From positions 266,392 through 330,391 of the forward strand of contig NW_008246090.1 in the NCBI RefSeq assembly GCF_000281045.1: a DNA stretch of 64,000 nucleotides, given 5' to 3'. The notes under the pieces are model-generated. The model worked only from the letters and a program-made list of their open reading frames with translations, was not told the origin of the DNA and made no database searches. The first letter of the stretch is position 1. The number at the start of each line of letters is the position of its first letter. This DNA comes from Saprolegnia diclina VS20. Its lineage: Eukaryota; Oomycota; Saprolegniomycetes; Saprolegniales; Saprolegniaceae. Shown one piece after another: positions 8,892 to 20,873 of the stretch. The position numbers were made by a program, and so were the translations under genes.

Positions 8892-11765
8892 CTAGTGCGT
8901 GCCGTCGCGGAGAAGACTCTGGATGAGCTTGCGGTTCTTGACCTCCATGGTCATGGGCGCGAACGTGCATTCTTGCATCTCCTTTTGCCGAAGCTCGGCT
9001 TCGAGGCGACTCCGCTTGCCATCCCGCTGGCGATCTTGGTACGAGAGCTTGAACGGCGCAGGAATGGTGTACGCACGGGGGGTATACGACGTGCCAAAGA
9101 CCTTGGCTTCGCGCTCCCTACCAAATTGCGCTTGAATCGTCGATTTCTTAAGGAAAGAGCGTACCGAAGCTCTTCTTCCTGGCGCTTGGCGCGCTGCTTG
9201 AGCTCCAAGAAGCGACTGAGACCGCGGACAACCACAGGCCGCGCGGCTGCTTCGCTGGCCGAGATGGGCTTGCGATTGATGGTGGGCTGGAAGGTACAAC
9301 GCTGGAGCTCCTCAAACTCGAGGAGATGGCGCTTGTCTTCGAGCGACTGGCGCCGGCGCTCGCGGGTGCGCTCGATGGTTTGAATCACAGTCTAGAGTAT
9401 ATTGGCCTACGATGTTGACAAGTGGGCGTACCGCCGGGTTCCACACAGTCGACCGGTCGGCGTCGCCTTCCAGCGGTGTGATCGCCGGCCGGAACCGGCA
9501 CTCGGCTTGCGTGCGTAGCTCCATTTCCTTGATGACACGCGACCGAATCGGCTTGGCCGCGTCACTCTACCAGGTCGCGACGTCCATGTGACCACTCGTC
9601 TCTCGTACAACTGCAGGTTACTTTGGCGAGCTTTTGAATCGGAGTCGCACGCCCCAAGGCTTTGGACACGTGGTTGAGCTTGGGCTGGTACGAGAATTTG
9701 TTGTAGTAGGCTTCTTCCAATCGCTTCTTTTGCTCGGCCTTCTTGCGCGGCTCCTGACAAAGCGCGCTCGTGTCGGCACGTCACAGAGCGCCAGACTGCG
9801 TACCGCGTACGTCATGCGATAGAGCTGCTCGGGCGTGCTCTCGGTCAGTCGCTTGGGCCGAGTGTGCTTGAGCACCTTCTCAGCGTTGCCGATACACGGC
9901 TGGAACGGCTGTTCGATCGCGTTGACTTTTTCTTCGAGGAGCATTTGGTGCTCCAATTTGTCGTCGCGTCGGTCTTGAAGCACACGCTGGCGCGTCACGA
10001 AGTCGAGCTACACGCCCATAGGCTTGCATGTCTCGCCATCGATCGTACCTTGAACTCTGGCTTGTGGTCGACGATCGAGTGGCTTCGCTCGTTGACCTGC
10101 GGCGCAAACGAGAGGCCTTGCTACACAGAGCACCCTCTTAAAAAGAGGACACAGCTACAGTCTACGCGTACCGCGGTCGTATACAACTCTTCGACAATCT
10201 GTCGCTTCTCAATATTGTCTTCGGCGTCTTGCGCCAAGCGGTCGGTCACGCTCAAGTGCCCGAGCTGCTGCGTGAGCTGGCGGCTCTTTTCGTTGATTGC
10301 CGGCACAAATGTGAGCTTGTCTTCGACCGACGTCGCGAGCTGCCGGAGCACCTCCTTCTGCAAGGCAGCATGAGATACACACATAGTACGACATCGCACT
10401 CGACCTTGCGGCGCTGGATCTCGGGAACCCGGTCCTGGATTGGTTTGTACTGCGTGTGGTCGACCATGGCGCGCGTCACGGCGTTGATTTTCGGCGTAAA
10501 CGTGCACGTCGCGCGGACGCTGCGGTCTTCGAGTGCGCGCTTGACCTTGGCACGGAGCTCGTAGCGCAAGAGCCCGTCCCCGTACAGTCGTTCGGTGACG
10601 TCGTCGACCTTGACACGCTTCGGATTGGGGCTCATTTGCTGCTCGACAAACGCCATTTTGTTTGTCTTTCCGACATGTTTTTCGGGCGTCCGTTGCGCTA
10701 TCGCAGCGTTCATTGGAGGCCGCAAGGACCGAATGTACCGTGGGCGTTGGGCGTGAACGTGCACGAACTCAGCGATGCGAGCTCCTGCTCCATCTTGAGC
10801 TTCTCACGCTTGGCGTACTCGGCGCTACGCGGCGCTGCCAGCTGCGAGAGGCGGCTAGGCCCCGTCGCTCGGACCTGCACATCCGTTGAGCGATACGAAG
10901 TCATTGGGCGACGTGCCTTGGAGCCTTTGTACGGCGTGGTCTTGGGGCGGAACGTGCACTCGGGATCCATTGGCGGCGACTAGGCAAGGACGGTTCAGTA
11001 GCTCTCACGTCGAGCGCAAGTCCTCTGTACATGCGAAGCTGTGCTGCGTTCGCGCGGCGCCGACGCTGCCCGCCGCTTTGCGATACCCTGTGCACGTAGG
11101 CATCAACCACCACATGCGCCCATGCATACCGTGGGAGGAGTGCCACTTTGACGACCAGCGGCAAAGTCAATGTCGAAGCGGACGGCTTTGGGCAGTGGCT
11201 TCGTGGGCGACGTATGGCTCGAGGTTACTGATGCTGGAGCACTCTGGTCATCTTCGTCGTCGACGTAGGTCGATGGCCTCCGTGGCAACGTCGCTGGAAG
11301 CTCCGAGGCAAAATACAGCGTGTCATCGCCTTCCTGAAGCTCCTTGAGAAAGCTCATATCATCATCTACGCATACATCGATAGATGCGTGCATTCTTCTG
11401 CAATAAGACAGCTGCGCACCACCGTTGTCATAGCCATCGTCGCTGTCGCTGTCGTAGGCTTTGCCATCGTCATTGTCGTAGGCGATGGCTTCGGTGAAGG
11501 ACTGCTGTGTTGGCGACGGCAGCGGAAACCGCGCGGCCGTGTCCAAGAACGACGTGGTCCAGGGGAGATCGTCGCTCACGGTTGGCGTCTTCTTTCGTTC
11601 GAGGACACTGCGCCGCTCGTCCTGGAGCTTGGCGAGAATCTCCTTTCGGCGGGCCTCCGAGAGCTTGGGCGGCGTTGCGGCCGACGGCGGCGCGCTTCGT
11701 TGCTGCAGGTAAGCCTCGGCGAGCCGGATCTCGTCCTCCACTTGGCTCAGCGCGTCGTCGGCCAT
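8892..11765 (-). CDS. CTFxP-repeat, coiled-coil protein of unknown function
   Basis: Twelve exons (11420-11765, 11130-11365, 11031-11087, 10739-10979, 10405-10697, 10172-10357, 10049-10120, 9804-10007, 9622-9753, 9432-9566, 9165-9391, 8892-9117) join in phase to about 784 aa. The first ~215 residues are an acidic, Glu/Asp-rich region starting MADDALSQVEDEIRLAEAYL. From residue ~220 about ten spaced short motifs follow: ECTFRP, SCTFTP, TCTFTP, LTFVP, LSFAP, PFQPC, FSYQP, ECRFRP, RCTFQP and ECTFAP, each separated by basic, helical stretches rich in KREKL/ERRRQ. This repeat is seen in uncharacterised proteins of flagellated protists, but I know no assigned function. It is divergent from the LRR/EF-hand gene (282 bp apart). 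The tiny exon 11031-11087 that links the N-terminal half is inferred; the gene could be two. Confidence 0.65.
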
Positions 11766-11836
11766 CGGCAAAAAATTGTTCAAAAAATTGTTCGATCTTG
11801 AGCGGCCACGTCTTGGAAAGTTCGACCGCACGGTGC

Positions 11837-11846
11837 GTATCCGGAC
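11837..11846 (+). promoter_or_regulatory. Recurrent upstream motif GTATCCGGAC
   Basis: 72 bp upstream of the CTFxP-repeat gene start (minus strand), followed at once by a second half-site TTCCGGATG. Confidence 0.5.
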
Positions 11847-12047
11847 ATTTCCGGATGCCGTGGGCGCGTTGACACGCATGATCGAGGCACATGCTCGAGC
11901 TGCAGAGTCATACCGTGTCAGGTGACAGACTTAGGAGCTATAGTACAGGACACTGCTCACATAGCGAGGAGGAGTGGTGTACGCTGAAGTGTGCACATGT
12001 ACTATGATTTGACGCTAGCTAAATTTAGGACGCACTTTGCATCAATA

Positions 12048-15000
12048 ATGCCGCCGATGAACGACATTGTGATCGAGGAAGAGCTCCGGGACAACGACGT
12101 CGATGGCAACGTGACAGCCACGGCCAAGCGGACGCCAACACGGCTACCTACTCCGTTAGTCCGGAGTGCGACCGTCGGCGCCCTCGTTCCACCGTCATCC
12201 CTTACCAAGAGCCACAAGATGAAAACCAAAAAAGCACCGAAACAGAAAGGCGACCCTCAACAGAAGACCCGGCACAAAAAGACCTTGCACGACGCCAACT
12301 GGGACATTGGTCTGGTCAACAAAAGCTGGGAAATCCCGGCCGACGTCAAGGGCGCCCTGCCTGCGCTTGCACGCTCCAGCTTGCGACGCGCGAGCCGACC
12401 GAACACGGTGCCGCTCTCGGCCGAGGAGCGCTTTCTACATGCTACCAAGCTCGTCGTACCGACTCAAAAAGTCACAGGTAGACAAAGATTCAAGGTCACT
12501 CGGTTGCTGCAAGTGCTACTAGGCTTGCCACACGAGCTGCTTCCGGACGTCCCCATATACCTCGAAGATATCAAGGACGATATCCGCACCAAGCTCACGC
12601 CCGACGACCGCCGCAAGTACTGCCGTCGCGCCGAAACGAAGCTCTCCGTACTAGTGCATCTGGTAGGTACTTTGGCGATGCGGGCAAGCACGACATGCGC
12701 TTGGTCGCGGCCAAGCTTGGTCGACAAATGTACATGCACCATGGCAACCTCCCCGACTTTATCGCTGCGAATCCCGTGATCGAGCAGGTACCCACGTGTT
12801 GTCCCTTCCAGTGCCGACAATGTATTGGGTACAGCTGGAGGCTTCGGACGAAATCCATGGGCTCTTTTCTGGCCAGCTCTCGGCGCGGCACAAGTTCATT
12901 GCACTGAGCTTGGCGCAGAAGCTGCCGCTCTCGGTGCGCCTCTTGATCCGCAACACCGTGTCGCCGCACTTGAACGTGTCGCACATGGGCATGGGGGACG
13001 AGATGGCCAAGGTAACGACAATTGTCCACAATTCCTTGAAGACCCATCGAGGGTAGGTGTTTGCACAGTGTGTGCTGGAGCTGCCCATGGTCACGAGCCT
13101 CAACATACGCAACAACCGCCTCACCGACCCGGGCCTCGACGCCATCGTGAGTGTCGTCACCCACAAGCGCGACCTAGTCTGTCTCGATATTTCCGAAAAC
13201 AAGGTCTATACTGTCGTAAATAAGGCCCTCATTTCTTATCCGAGCCTAGGTCGATGGCGATGCCGCCGCCGCCCTCGCCGAGGACGTGGGCTCCAAGCAG
13301 TGCGCACTCCAAGAGCTCTGCATGGCCACGTGCGACATTGACGATGGCGAAGTCCAAGGCTTTGCCAACGCCCTGCACACCAACACATCACTGATGACGC
13401 TCGTCTTGTCACGCAATCTCATTGGCAAGTCGGAGATGCTCAACGTCGTCCAGCCCGACCTGATCACGGGTGTGTCCGTTGCGATAGTTGAAGACTGTGA
13501 CTATATGGAAGCGAATGGTAGGCGGCGAGGCCATTGCCAGCATGCTCTGCAACAACAACCGACTGACCAAGCTCGACTTGTCGTGGAATATGCTACGTCT
13601 CAACAGGTTTGATTTTTTTTTTGATATTTTCTGGTATATTTCTGAAAAAGTTTCTCAAAATGTTGACTAGCGCTGTTGAAATTGGCAAGGCGCTGGCGGT
13701 CAACAATGGCCTTCGGGAGCTCAATTTGGCCTACAACGCGTTCGGAAACCTCGGCACGCAGTCGGTGGGCATGGCGCTGCGTAAAAACAACTGCCTCCAA
13801 GTGCTGGATCTGAGGTGCGATACGCGAAACTCGATCGCTCAACTTCATGACATATATTGTTGCGTGTAGCCACAACAATATTCCTTGTGAAGCGGCGTTT
13901 GTGATTGCCCAAGCGCTCAAAGTGAACGACACTGTCACCAATATTGTCCTCGACGGGAATCCGCTGGGAAAGATCGGCGGCCAATCGCTGCTGCACGCCG
14001 TTGCGAGCACGGCCAACCACTCGCTGTCCATCTCGATGGCGAGTTGTAACTTTGACCTCTTTGACCCCAACACGTTCAACCCGGACGAAGCCACGGGCAA
14101 CTACGACCTCGACATGAAGTACGTTTTTCGGCCTTGATACACTGATAGTTTGACACTGTATAGCATCCCGTACGAACGCTCGATCATGCTCGAGCTGCTG
14201 CGCTGTGCAGAGACCAAGACCGGCTGCAAGTTCATCTCCATCGTCCACGTTGTCGACAAGACATCGCGGCCGCTGCAGATCGAAGTCCGCGACGTCGTCA
14301 CGGCCACGGGCGAGGTTTCTACAATGCCTGCGACGTCGCTGACGATGGAAATGTAGGCGCTTCGGCACCGCAACTCGGTCGCGCGCCGGGGCACACTTCT
14401 TCGTCGAACCATGTCCAAAGAGAGCCTCATCCAGCTCTTCCATGAGCTCGATAAAGACAACTCGGGCAACATTGATGCCAAGGAACTCGAAGACGGTGCG
14501 CCATCTTCATTGTGCAATAAGATCCTGTCTTATTTGCGACGACAACCAGGCATGGCCAAGATGGGCATCCCAACCGAGCCTGGGGAGGCCGCGCGCTTGA
14601 TCTCTCGCTTCGACATTGACGGCTCGGGTCTGTTTCCGTTCAATAGAAACATGTCGGAAGACGACAATAGGCACTGTCGAAATCAACGAGTTTATCGAGC
14701 TCATGGCCGTCTTCGATGTCGCGCCGCGGCCCAAGAAGCAGATCGTGGACGCGCTTACAAACCAGCCCTTCGAGGTGCCGTCGGCCGGGCGGCTCGTTGT
14801 GGACTTTTTGGATTTGCACATTCCGACGGAGAGCACCGAGGCGCACACGCGCGAGTCGATAGCGCACCTGATTCGAAACCTCAAGGGCAACAACGCACAC
14901 GTGCAAATGCTCTCGATCGCCAAAAATGGTACCCACGCTCGTTTAGTCGATCCTAGTAGGTACGAACTCGACATAGGCCTCTACTTTCGGGAGCGCGAAG

Positions 15001-16698
15001 CGCAGCTCATCATCGACTCGGTCCTCGACGGCAGCGACCTCGTCGAGGCCATGGCGTCCATACTGCCGCACATGATCGACGCATCGAATGCATGCCAGCT
15101 CATCGAATGCAACCTGGCCGACACGACCCAGCGTCTACGGTACACGTGCGCAGAATGAAAAAGATGGTGTCGAGGGTGATGTAGACTGCAGTATTCGTTG
15201 CGCTTTGCGTATGGCCCGATCGTCGGATTATGTTCGGGGCACTACCGCCTCGAGATGGCCGAGCCACTGGACCGTATCGCCGCCAAAAAGCTCATGGAGA
15301 TCAGCAACAAGACGATGTTGTGGAAGAAGAAGTACGAGCTCCTCGACACGTCGCAGCACGCCAACTACCAGTGCTTCCGCAACGAAACGTTCAACGGCAA
15401 ATCTGTCATCCTCGGTGCGTCCAACAAAGTCTCGTTTCCTCCATATCAACATTTTTGGATACATAGAAAATGCCTTTTGCGACAAAATCCCGAAATTTGG
15501 TGTTCTCGAGTTTGACTTTGTGCACATGGCGAGTCGACCCGTCGCGCAACAGAGTACGACGATCTATGGTCTATTGTTCAGAAGTCAAAATATCGCATTA
15601 GGTAAATTCCAATCGATCGAAGCCATGTCCGCAAAGCGCTTTGCGCAGTTCCTCGAGCGGATGCATGCTGTGGGCCTGGATCTCGAGCCGCACACGGAGC
15701 TGCCGCGGGCGTACGGCACGCTCACACCAAATGTCTTTGAGCACCTTCTCAAGATGCAGCGCAACGCGCAGTACAACGACTACTCGTCGGGCCTCGCGGC
15801 CTTTGCCGAGGTCGAGCTCCACGGCGTCAAGGTCAGAGTTGTCCATTTCGTTTATAAAGCTATCGCACTGGAACAGATGACGATCTCGGTCCGGCGTCTC
15901 ATCATGGAGCTGCAGTACCTGTTGTCGTCGCGCTGGATCAGCGTCAAACAGTGCCTTCGCGTGCTCTGCATGTGGCCGCGGGCGTTCAAAGCCGCGCGCG
16001 TCGACGTGATTTTGCTGCTCATTGACCGCATTGTCGACCTCTACAGCGTGCCGCAGGTTCGAATCCAGTCGTGGACATGCTTTTATGAAACAATATTTAG
16101 CTATTTGCGCTACTGACCGAGCGAGAGTTGGCCGAGCTCATCTTTCGCTATGGCTGGCTCAATCTGTGGTCGCCGCTCGTGCCTGACATTTACTACGAGC
16201 TCGACATGGCCATCTACGAGCAGCGCGAAGTCGCCAAGATGCTCGTGGCACTCGCACTCGCGGAACCTGCACGCGCTAATTCTCTCGACCAATTACAGAT
16301 CCTTACTTCCGATGTGGTAGGGCGACAATTGGCTCAACGAGACGTACGGCTGGAGTCGCGGCGACCCGATTCCCGGCTGGCAGCTCAACCAGAGCTGGCT
16401 TGGCGAAAACGCCTTTCCAGAGAAAGGCTACTTGACCCTTCACTACTACTCGGGCGCCGACCTCGGCTGCGGTGCGTCGTCTTTGAAATGTATCAAAGTA
16501 TCAACCTATCACATCGACGTAGGACCGGTCTGGCATGTGCGCGTCAACTTGTGCAAGCGCGTGCTCTCGATGGCCCCCGAAGGCGCCAAGCTGCAAGAGT
16601 TCATCCACCACTCGACGCAGCTCGAGCTGCGCACGGTGCGCGACTTTACAGCGCGCCCCGCGGCCACGAACCCGCCGACAGCCGCCAAGCGCAAGTAG
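12048..16698 (+). CDS. Large leucine-rich repeat protein with paired EF-hands
   Basis: Twenty-one exons spliced in phase give about 1,225 aa: 12048-12477, 12523-12616, 12667-12787, 12835-13011, 13057-13203, 13250-13469, 13522-13606, 13671-13814, 13870-14118, 14164-14314, 14357-14495, 14550-14627, 14671-14928, 14977-15139, 15185-15414, 15467-15553, 15602-15831, 15877-16056, 16101-16268, 16321-16471, 16523-16698. After a basic N-terminus come RNI-type leucine-rich repeats (LNIRNNRLTDPGLDAI, LDISENKV, LDLSWNMLRLN, LNLAYNAFGNLG). Two EF-hand loops follow at residues ~630-685: DKDNSGNIDAKE and DIDGSGTVEINE, both with full calcium ligands, the second interrupted by an intron. The ~500-residue C-terminus is not recognised. 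A calcium-responsive scaffold is likely; axonemal or cytoskeletal placement is a guess. One intron (16269-16320) needs a GC donor. Confidence 0.8.
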
Positions 16699-16852
16699 AG
16701 AACCGTTTGACTTTGGTTTGAATGACACATCCACACTACTTTGTGCACCATGTTGCAGTTAGTCCGTTGACAAGCATCGACTAGCATGTCGGGGTTAATC
16801 TACTAGCAAGTCGTAGTAGGTAGTCTACGGACATTGGTCCGTGAGAGGCGCC

Positions 16853-17759
16853 TTAGACGACGCTGTCGTCGTCGGCTCGTTTTTTGAGAAGAATGATGAG
16901 GACCCGGACGAAGAGGTTGACAAAATCTGGCAATAAGATCTGAGTGGACGGTATGAGATGCTAGCGGTACCGAGGAAGAGCTCGAACGCATGGCCAATCA
17001 CATTGTCGTCGCCGCTGCTGGCCTTCTCCACAATGAGCTGCGTATCAAAGAGCACGTAGAAGCAAAAGAGCAGAAGACCGCCATACTACACGATGTCAGG
17101 CTCCGCGAAGGAGTGCATGAGGACGTACGAGCTCGAGCGAGTACATGGCAGCCGAGCGCACAAAGGTGTTGACGAGTGCTATAAGGACAAGGCCTAGGAT
17201 CGCAGACCCAGCAAACGCGCCAAGAAACAAGTAGGTGCGCCGGCGCTCTACGCGACACTTGTGGCATCCGAGACGAGCGAAGCCACGTACCGAGGAGCGC
17301 ACTCAGCGTGAAGCAGCCAAAGACGACGGTCGAGCCAACACTAACAATCACCACGTATAAGACACGTGGAAGTGAGAGGAGGGTATCGTACAAGGCCATG
17401 GCGACAATCGAGGCGTCTGTGGCGAGGGCGTGTTGCACGAGCCCGCCGAGGTTGGCGCCCCAGCAAGTGGCGAGTGTCAAGAGCACGCAGAGCCGCAGTG
17501 CAAACTTGGCTTTCGGCACAAGGTACAGCGCGAGCACGAGGACAAAGACGAGAATGGCCGTGGTGTAGCCGGCGAGACCGCACGCGATGTCGAGACCGAC
17601 GCCGGCCGCGGCGGCACCGACCGCGGCTGCGAGCGTCACGTAGACGCGCACGAGGTGGCGCTGGACGCGCGGCTCAATGTCGTTGGTTGAAAGGAGCGCG
17701 GCGAGGTCAAAGCCGCCGACGGCGACGGGCTTGACGACCTCCGTGACCTTGCTCTGCAT
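16853..17759 (-). CDS. Bax inhibitor-1 family membrane protein (TMBIM6-like)
   Basis: Four exons (17291-17759, 17129-17247, 16971-17085, 16853-16926), 258 aa. Six to seven hydrophobic segments follow a 35-residue cytosolic N-terminus. Family marks are LFCFYVLFDTQLIVEKA and the C-terminal DFVNLFVRVLIILLKK, which is close to the end of plant and animal BI-1. BI-1 proteins sit in the ER membrane, act as pH-sensitive calcium leak channels and suppress stress-induced cell death. The gene is convergent with the LRR/EF-hand gene (154 bp between stops). Two copies of the TCCGGA motif lie 41-65 bp upstream of its start. Confidence 0.92.
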
Positions 17760-17799
17760 CTCTTCGGAGCGTAATGGCTTCCGTGGATGACCAACGGTA

Positions 17800-17823
17800 G
17801 TCCGGATACGACTGTCCGGATAA
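17800..17823 (+). promoter_or_regulatory. Paired GTCCGGATA motifs upstream of BI-1
   Basis: GTCCGGATAC at 17800-17809 (exact reverse complement of GTATCCGGAC) and GTCCGGATAA at 17814-17823, 41 bp upstream of the minus-strand BI-1 start. Confidence 0.5.
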
Positions 17824-18829
17824 CCATGCGTGTCAACGGCTATTGCACACTATTTCGGTATGCAAGACAGTAGCACCTGCGCGACCATCCCTGGGCTCCT
17901 TTGGGTGCGGCACCGGATGGGTTTCGCGGTCGTCGCGCCGCCACGGAAGCTCAAGAAGCCTAGTACCCTGCGAATTGCAAACAAGAGAGGAGCTGCAAAG
18001 ACCTCGCTCTCGATGCGACCAACGACGGGCGTTGCACGGTCGGCTCATGCTCTTGGGCTCTTAGGTCGGACGCCACCACAGTGGCCGACTGCTGCTGGAC
18101 CCATGCGCAGGGATGACGTACCACCTGCTTTATATTCCTGTCATGTACACGACGCAAGACGCAAGCGTGGTCGACCCCCCTCTGCACGACTGACGCGTGC
18201 CTACTTCAGCACAGAGCAGCGAGCTCGACTACATGCTGACCACGGTTGTAGTCATACAAGGGACTCGGTGCTGGCTGCTTGTACATTGTTCGGGTTGCCG
18301 CCACAGTTGCTAGAGCATCGCGGCAAGGAGCAGCTCTTCACGTGGTGTCCCATAGGCTGATCAGGGATGTGCTGGCTATTCGCTATTAATAAGGGGCTAT
18401 CTTGGGCCACACAAGCTGGCCCAGGTACGACCCAAGACGACGGTGTACATGTAGTTCGTGGTGCTCATGGCCTATACTGCCACCGTGCACCAGTGATTTC
18501 TGCCCCCTTTCCGGTCTCGTTATCCGGCAGAGCGCGATCCGCCGCGCGAGTAGCTTCGCCATCGATCGCCGGCGACGGTTCGACGTGGCACGTGGTGCCA
18601 ACGGCGCGATCTTTTTGAAGGACCGTACGCTCGCAGACGTGAAATAGTGTACATTCCTAAATCGTGTAGGCCAAAATCCAAAAACCTTTCCAAAAGCATA
18701 TATGTTGTGAGAGGTTTCCGCTGCAACTTCAAGGTCGTCAGTTTTCTGGGACCTGCGTACGCTCGCACAAAAGGCAAAGATCGGTTCCAGCGCCATCATA
18801 TTGCAACTCGCCTCGTCCTCCGCAGCACC
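17824..18829. other. Intergenic region, no supported gene
   Basis: About 1 kb between the divergent BI-1 and aminotransferase genes. A 176-codon plus-strand frame (17830-18360) has no recognisable features and unlike codon use, so it is not called. The last ~180 bp form an open leader in frame with the aminotransferase and could hide a longer N-terminus. Confidence 0.45.
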
Positions 18830-20308
18830 ATGAGCCCCAAGCAGAACATCGCGCGCGGTATTGGCCGCCTCTCCAACATGGTCCTCTCCAAGGGCAAGGG
18901 CTCGTTCGTCTGGAACACCGAGGGCCAGAAGCTGCTCGACTTTACCTGCGGCATTGGTGTCACCAACTTGGGCCACTGCCACCCCAAGGTCACGCACGCC
19001 GTGCAGCAGCAGGCCGCCACGCTTGTCCACGGCCAAGTACGTCCTTCCTTTCCTTATCATATGTGAATGCTCATGAAATCGCACAGGTCGGCGTCGCATA
19101 CCACGAGCCGATGCTCAAGTACGTCTCGTCGCTGCTGCCCGTGCTGCCCAAGACGCTCGACTCGCTTTTCTTTGCGTCCACGTACGTGCAACGACGTTGC
19201 ATAGATCATGGTGCGAGTCGTCTTGCTGTCTAGTGGCGCCGAGGCGGTCGAGAACGCGGTCAAGCTCGCGCGCCAGGCCACGGGCAAGTCGAACGTGATC
19301 GTCTTCCAGGGCGGCTACCACGGCCGGTCGTTTGGCACAATGTCGCTCACGACGAGCAAGACGATCTACAGCGCCGGCTTTGGCCCGCTCTTGAGCAACA
19401 TCACGACCGTGCCCTTCCCGTATGCGCTCCATAGCCCCGCCACCGACGAAGGTAGATCGACCTTGGCAATGGGCGCGCCGTTCAAACACTGTATCATGTA
19501 GAAAGCTGCGTCAACTACTGCATCGCCGAGCTCGAGCTTGCGTTCAAGCAGCGCTGCGCGCCCAAGGACACGGCGGCGATCCTGATTGAGCCCGTCATGG
19601 GCGAGGGCGGCTACGTGCCGGTGCCCAAGGCCTTCATGCACGCGCTTCGCCGCCTCTGCGACGAGCACAACATCCTCCTCATCGCCGACGAGGTGCAATG
19701 TGGCTTTGGTCGCACGGGCTCGATGTTTGCGATCGACGGCCTCTACAACGTGACGCCCGACATCCTCGTCATGGCCAAGGGCATCGCCAACGGGTACCCG
19801 CTCAGCGCGATTGCGAGCCGCCGTGAGCTCACGGACCTCCAGGTACGCTGCATGCTTGTTCGAGCGCAAATCCAACATGTATATGATGTAGCCGCCGGGC
19901 TCGATGGGTGGCACCTACGCCGGCAACGCTGTCGCGATCGCCGCTGCCTCGGCGACCCTCGAGGTGTTCGAGGAGGAGCGCATCTTGGAGAACACGCGCG
20001 TGCGTAGCGAGCAGCTCATGCACGGCCTCGAGCGCCTCAAGGCCAAGTACCCCGTCCTGGACGTGCGCGGCGCGGGTCTCATGCTCGCGATGGAATTTGA
20101 CGAGACGGCGGCGCCTGGCACGGCGGCGCGCGTGTGCCAGAGCTGCGTCGACAAGGGCATGCTCCTCCTCTCGACGAGCGTGTACGAGACGCTGCGCTTC
20201 ATCCCGCCGCTCAACATCTCGGCCGACGAAGTCGCTTTGGGCCTCGACATCCTCGACGCCGCGTTGGCCGACGTCTTTGGCGAACAGCCCATCTCCCGCG
20301 TCGCGTAG
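18830..20308 (+). CDS. Class-III pyridoxal-phosphate aminotransferase (4-aminobutyrate aminotransferase-like)
   Basis: Five exons (18830-19036, 19087-19181, 19234-19451, 19502-19842, 19892-20308), 425 aa. Family motifs in order: LLDFTCGIGVTNLGHCHP, the PLP phosphate loop STGAEAVENAVKLAR, GGYHGRSFGTMSLT, LIEPVMGEGGY, the Asp of LLIADEVQCGFGRTG, and the Schiff-base lysine in MAKGIANGYPLSA (about residue 266). The C-terminus ends with the small domain (RGAGLMLAMEF). Such enzymes move an amino group from GABA, ornithine or similar omega-amines to 2-oxoglutarate, usually in mitochondria. The substrate is not fixed by sequence. The frame is open upstream, so a targeting extension before 18830 is possible. 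Confidence 0.9.
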
Positions 20309-20873
20309 AGCCACATAGAACTTAGATATCGTTGTCGTTTGCATTTGCATACCCTCTAAAGACTACTCCATGGATACCAGTCTTCTTGCACCTCCACCGT
20401 ACGCGCAAGTCTGCACACACGAACCCTCACGACGGCACATGGCTCGAGGGTGGTCGCTGGCATGGCCCCACAAGAGAGCCTTCGCGCTCGACGAGCTCGA
20501 GGCGACGACGAGGCTTTGGCATCGCTCACGCCCACGACGCTCTGATGACGATCAATACACGCAATGCTCTTGCCTCGATCGCAAGCGGTCCTGGAATCCC
20601 AGCTGTGCCAGCGCGTCGCCAAAGCATCGACAGCCGCAGTGTCGGAGCTGTACGTTTGGTTGGCTTGCTGTGTATGGCGAGGTGACTCAACTGCTCGTGC
20701 TTGCACTCAGGTCCAGTGGCTCGAGCGCCTCTGGCCAAGAAGATCACGCGCCAGTGATGAACAAGACGCTTAACGTCCCAGTAGTCCACAGAGAAGCGAT
20801 GCTCTGACGCTGCAAGCAAGAGACGAGAAGAAGAGTGCAACAGATTTAGATAGATTACAAGACAGGCGGCGAC
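20309..20873. other. Intergenic region between convergent genes
   Basis: Lies between the aminotransferase stop and the PurH stop. Short frames occur on both strands but none is convincing; nothing else is seen. Confidence 0.4.

Noticed and set aside
16055..16075. GGTTCGAATCC-like B box suggesting a tRNA gene
   Set aside because: It falls inside an intron of the LRR/EF-hand gene and no acceptor stem or A box can be paired with it.
17830..18360. 176-codon plus-strand frame
   Set aside because: No family, atypical codon use, and it overlaps the BI-1 promoter region.
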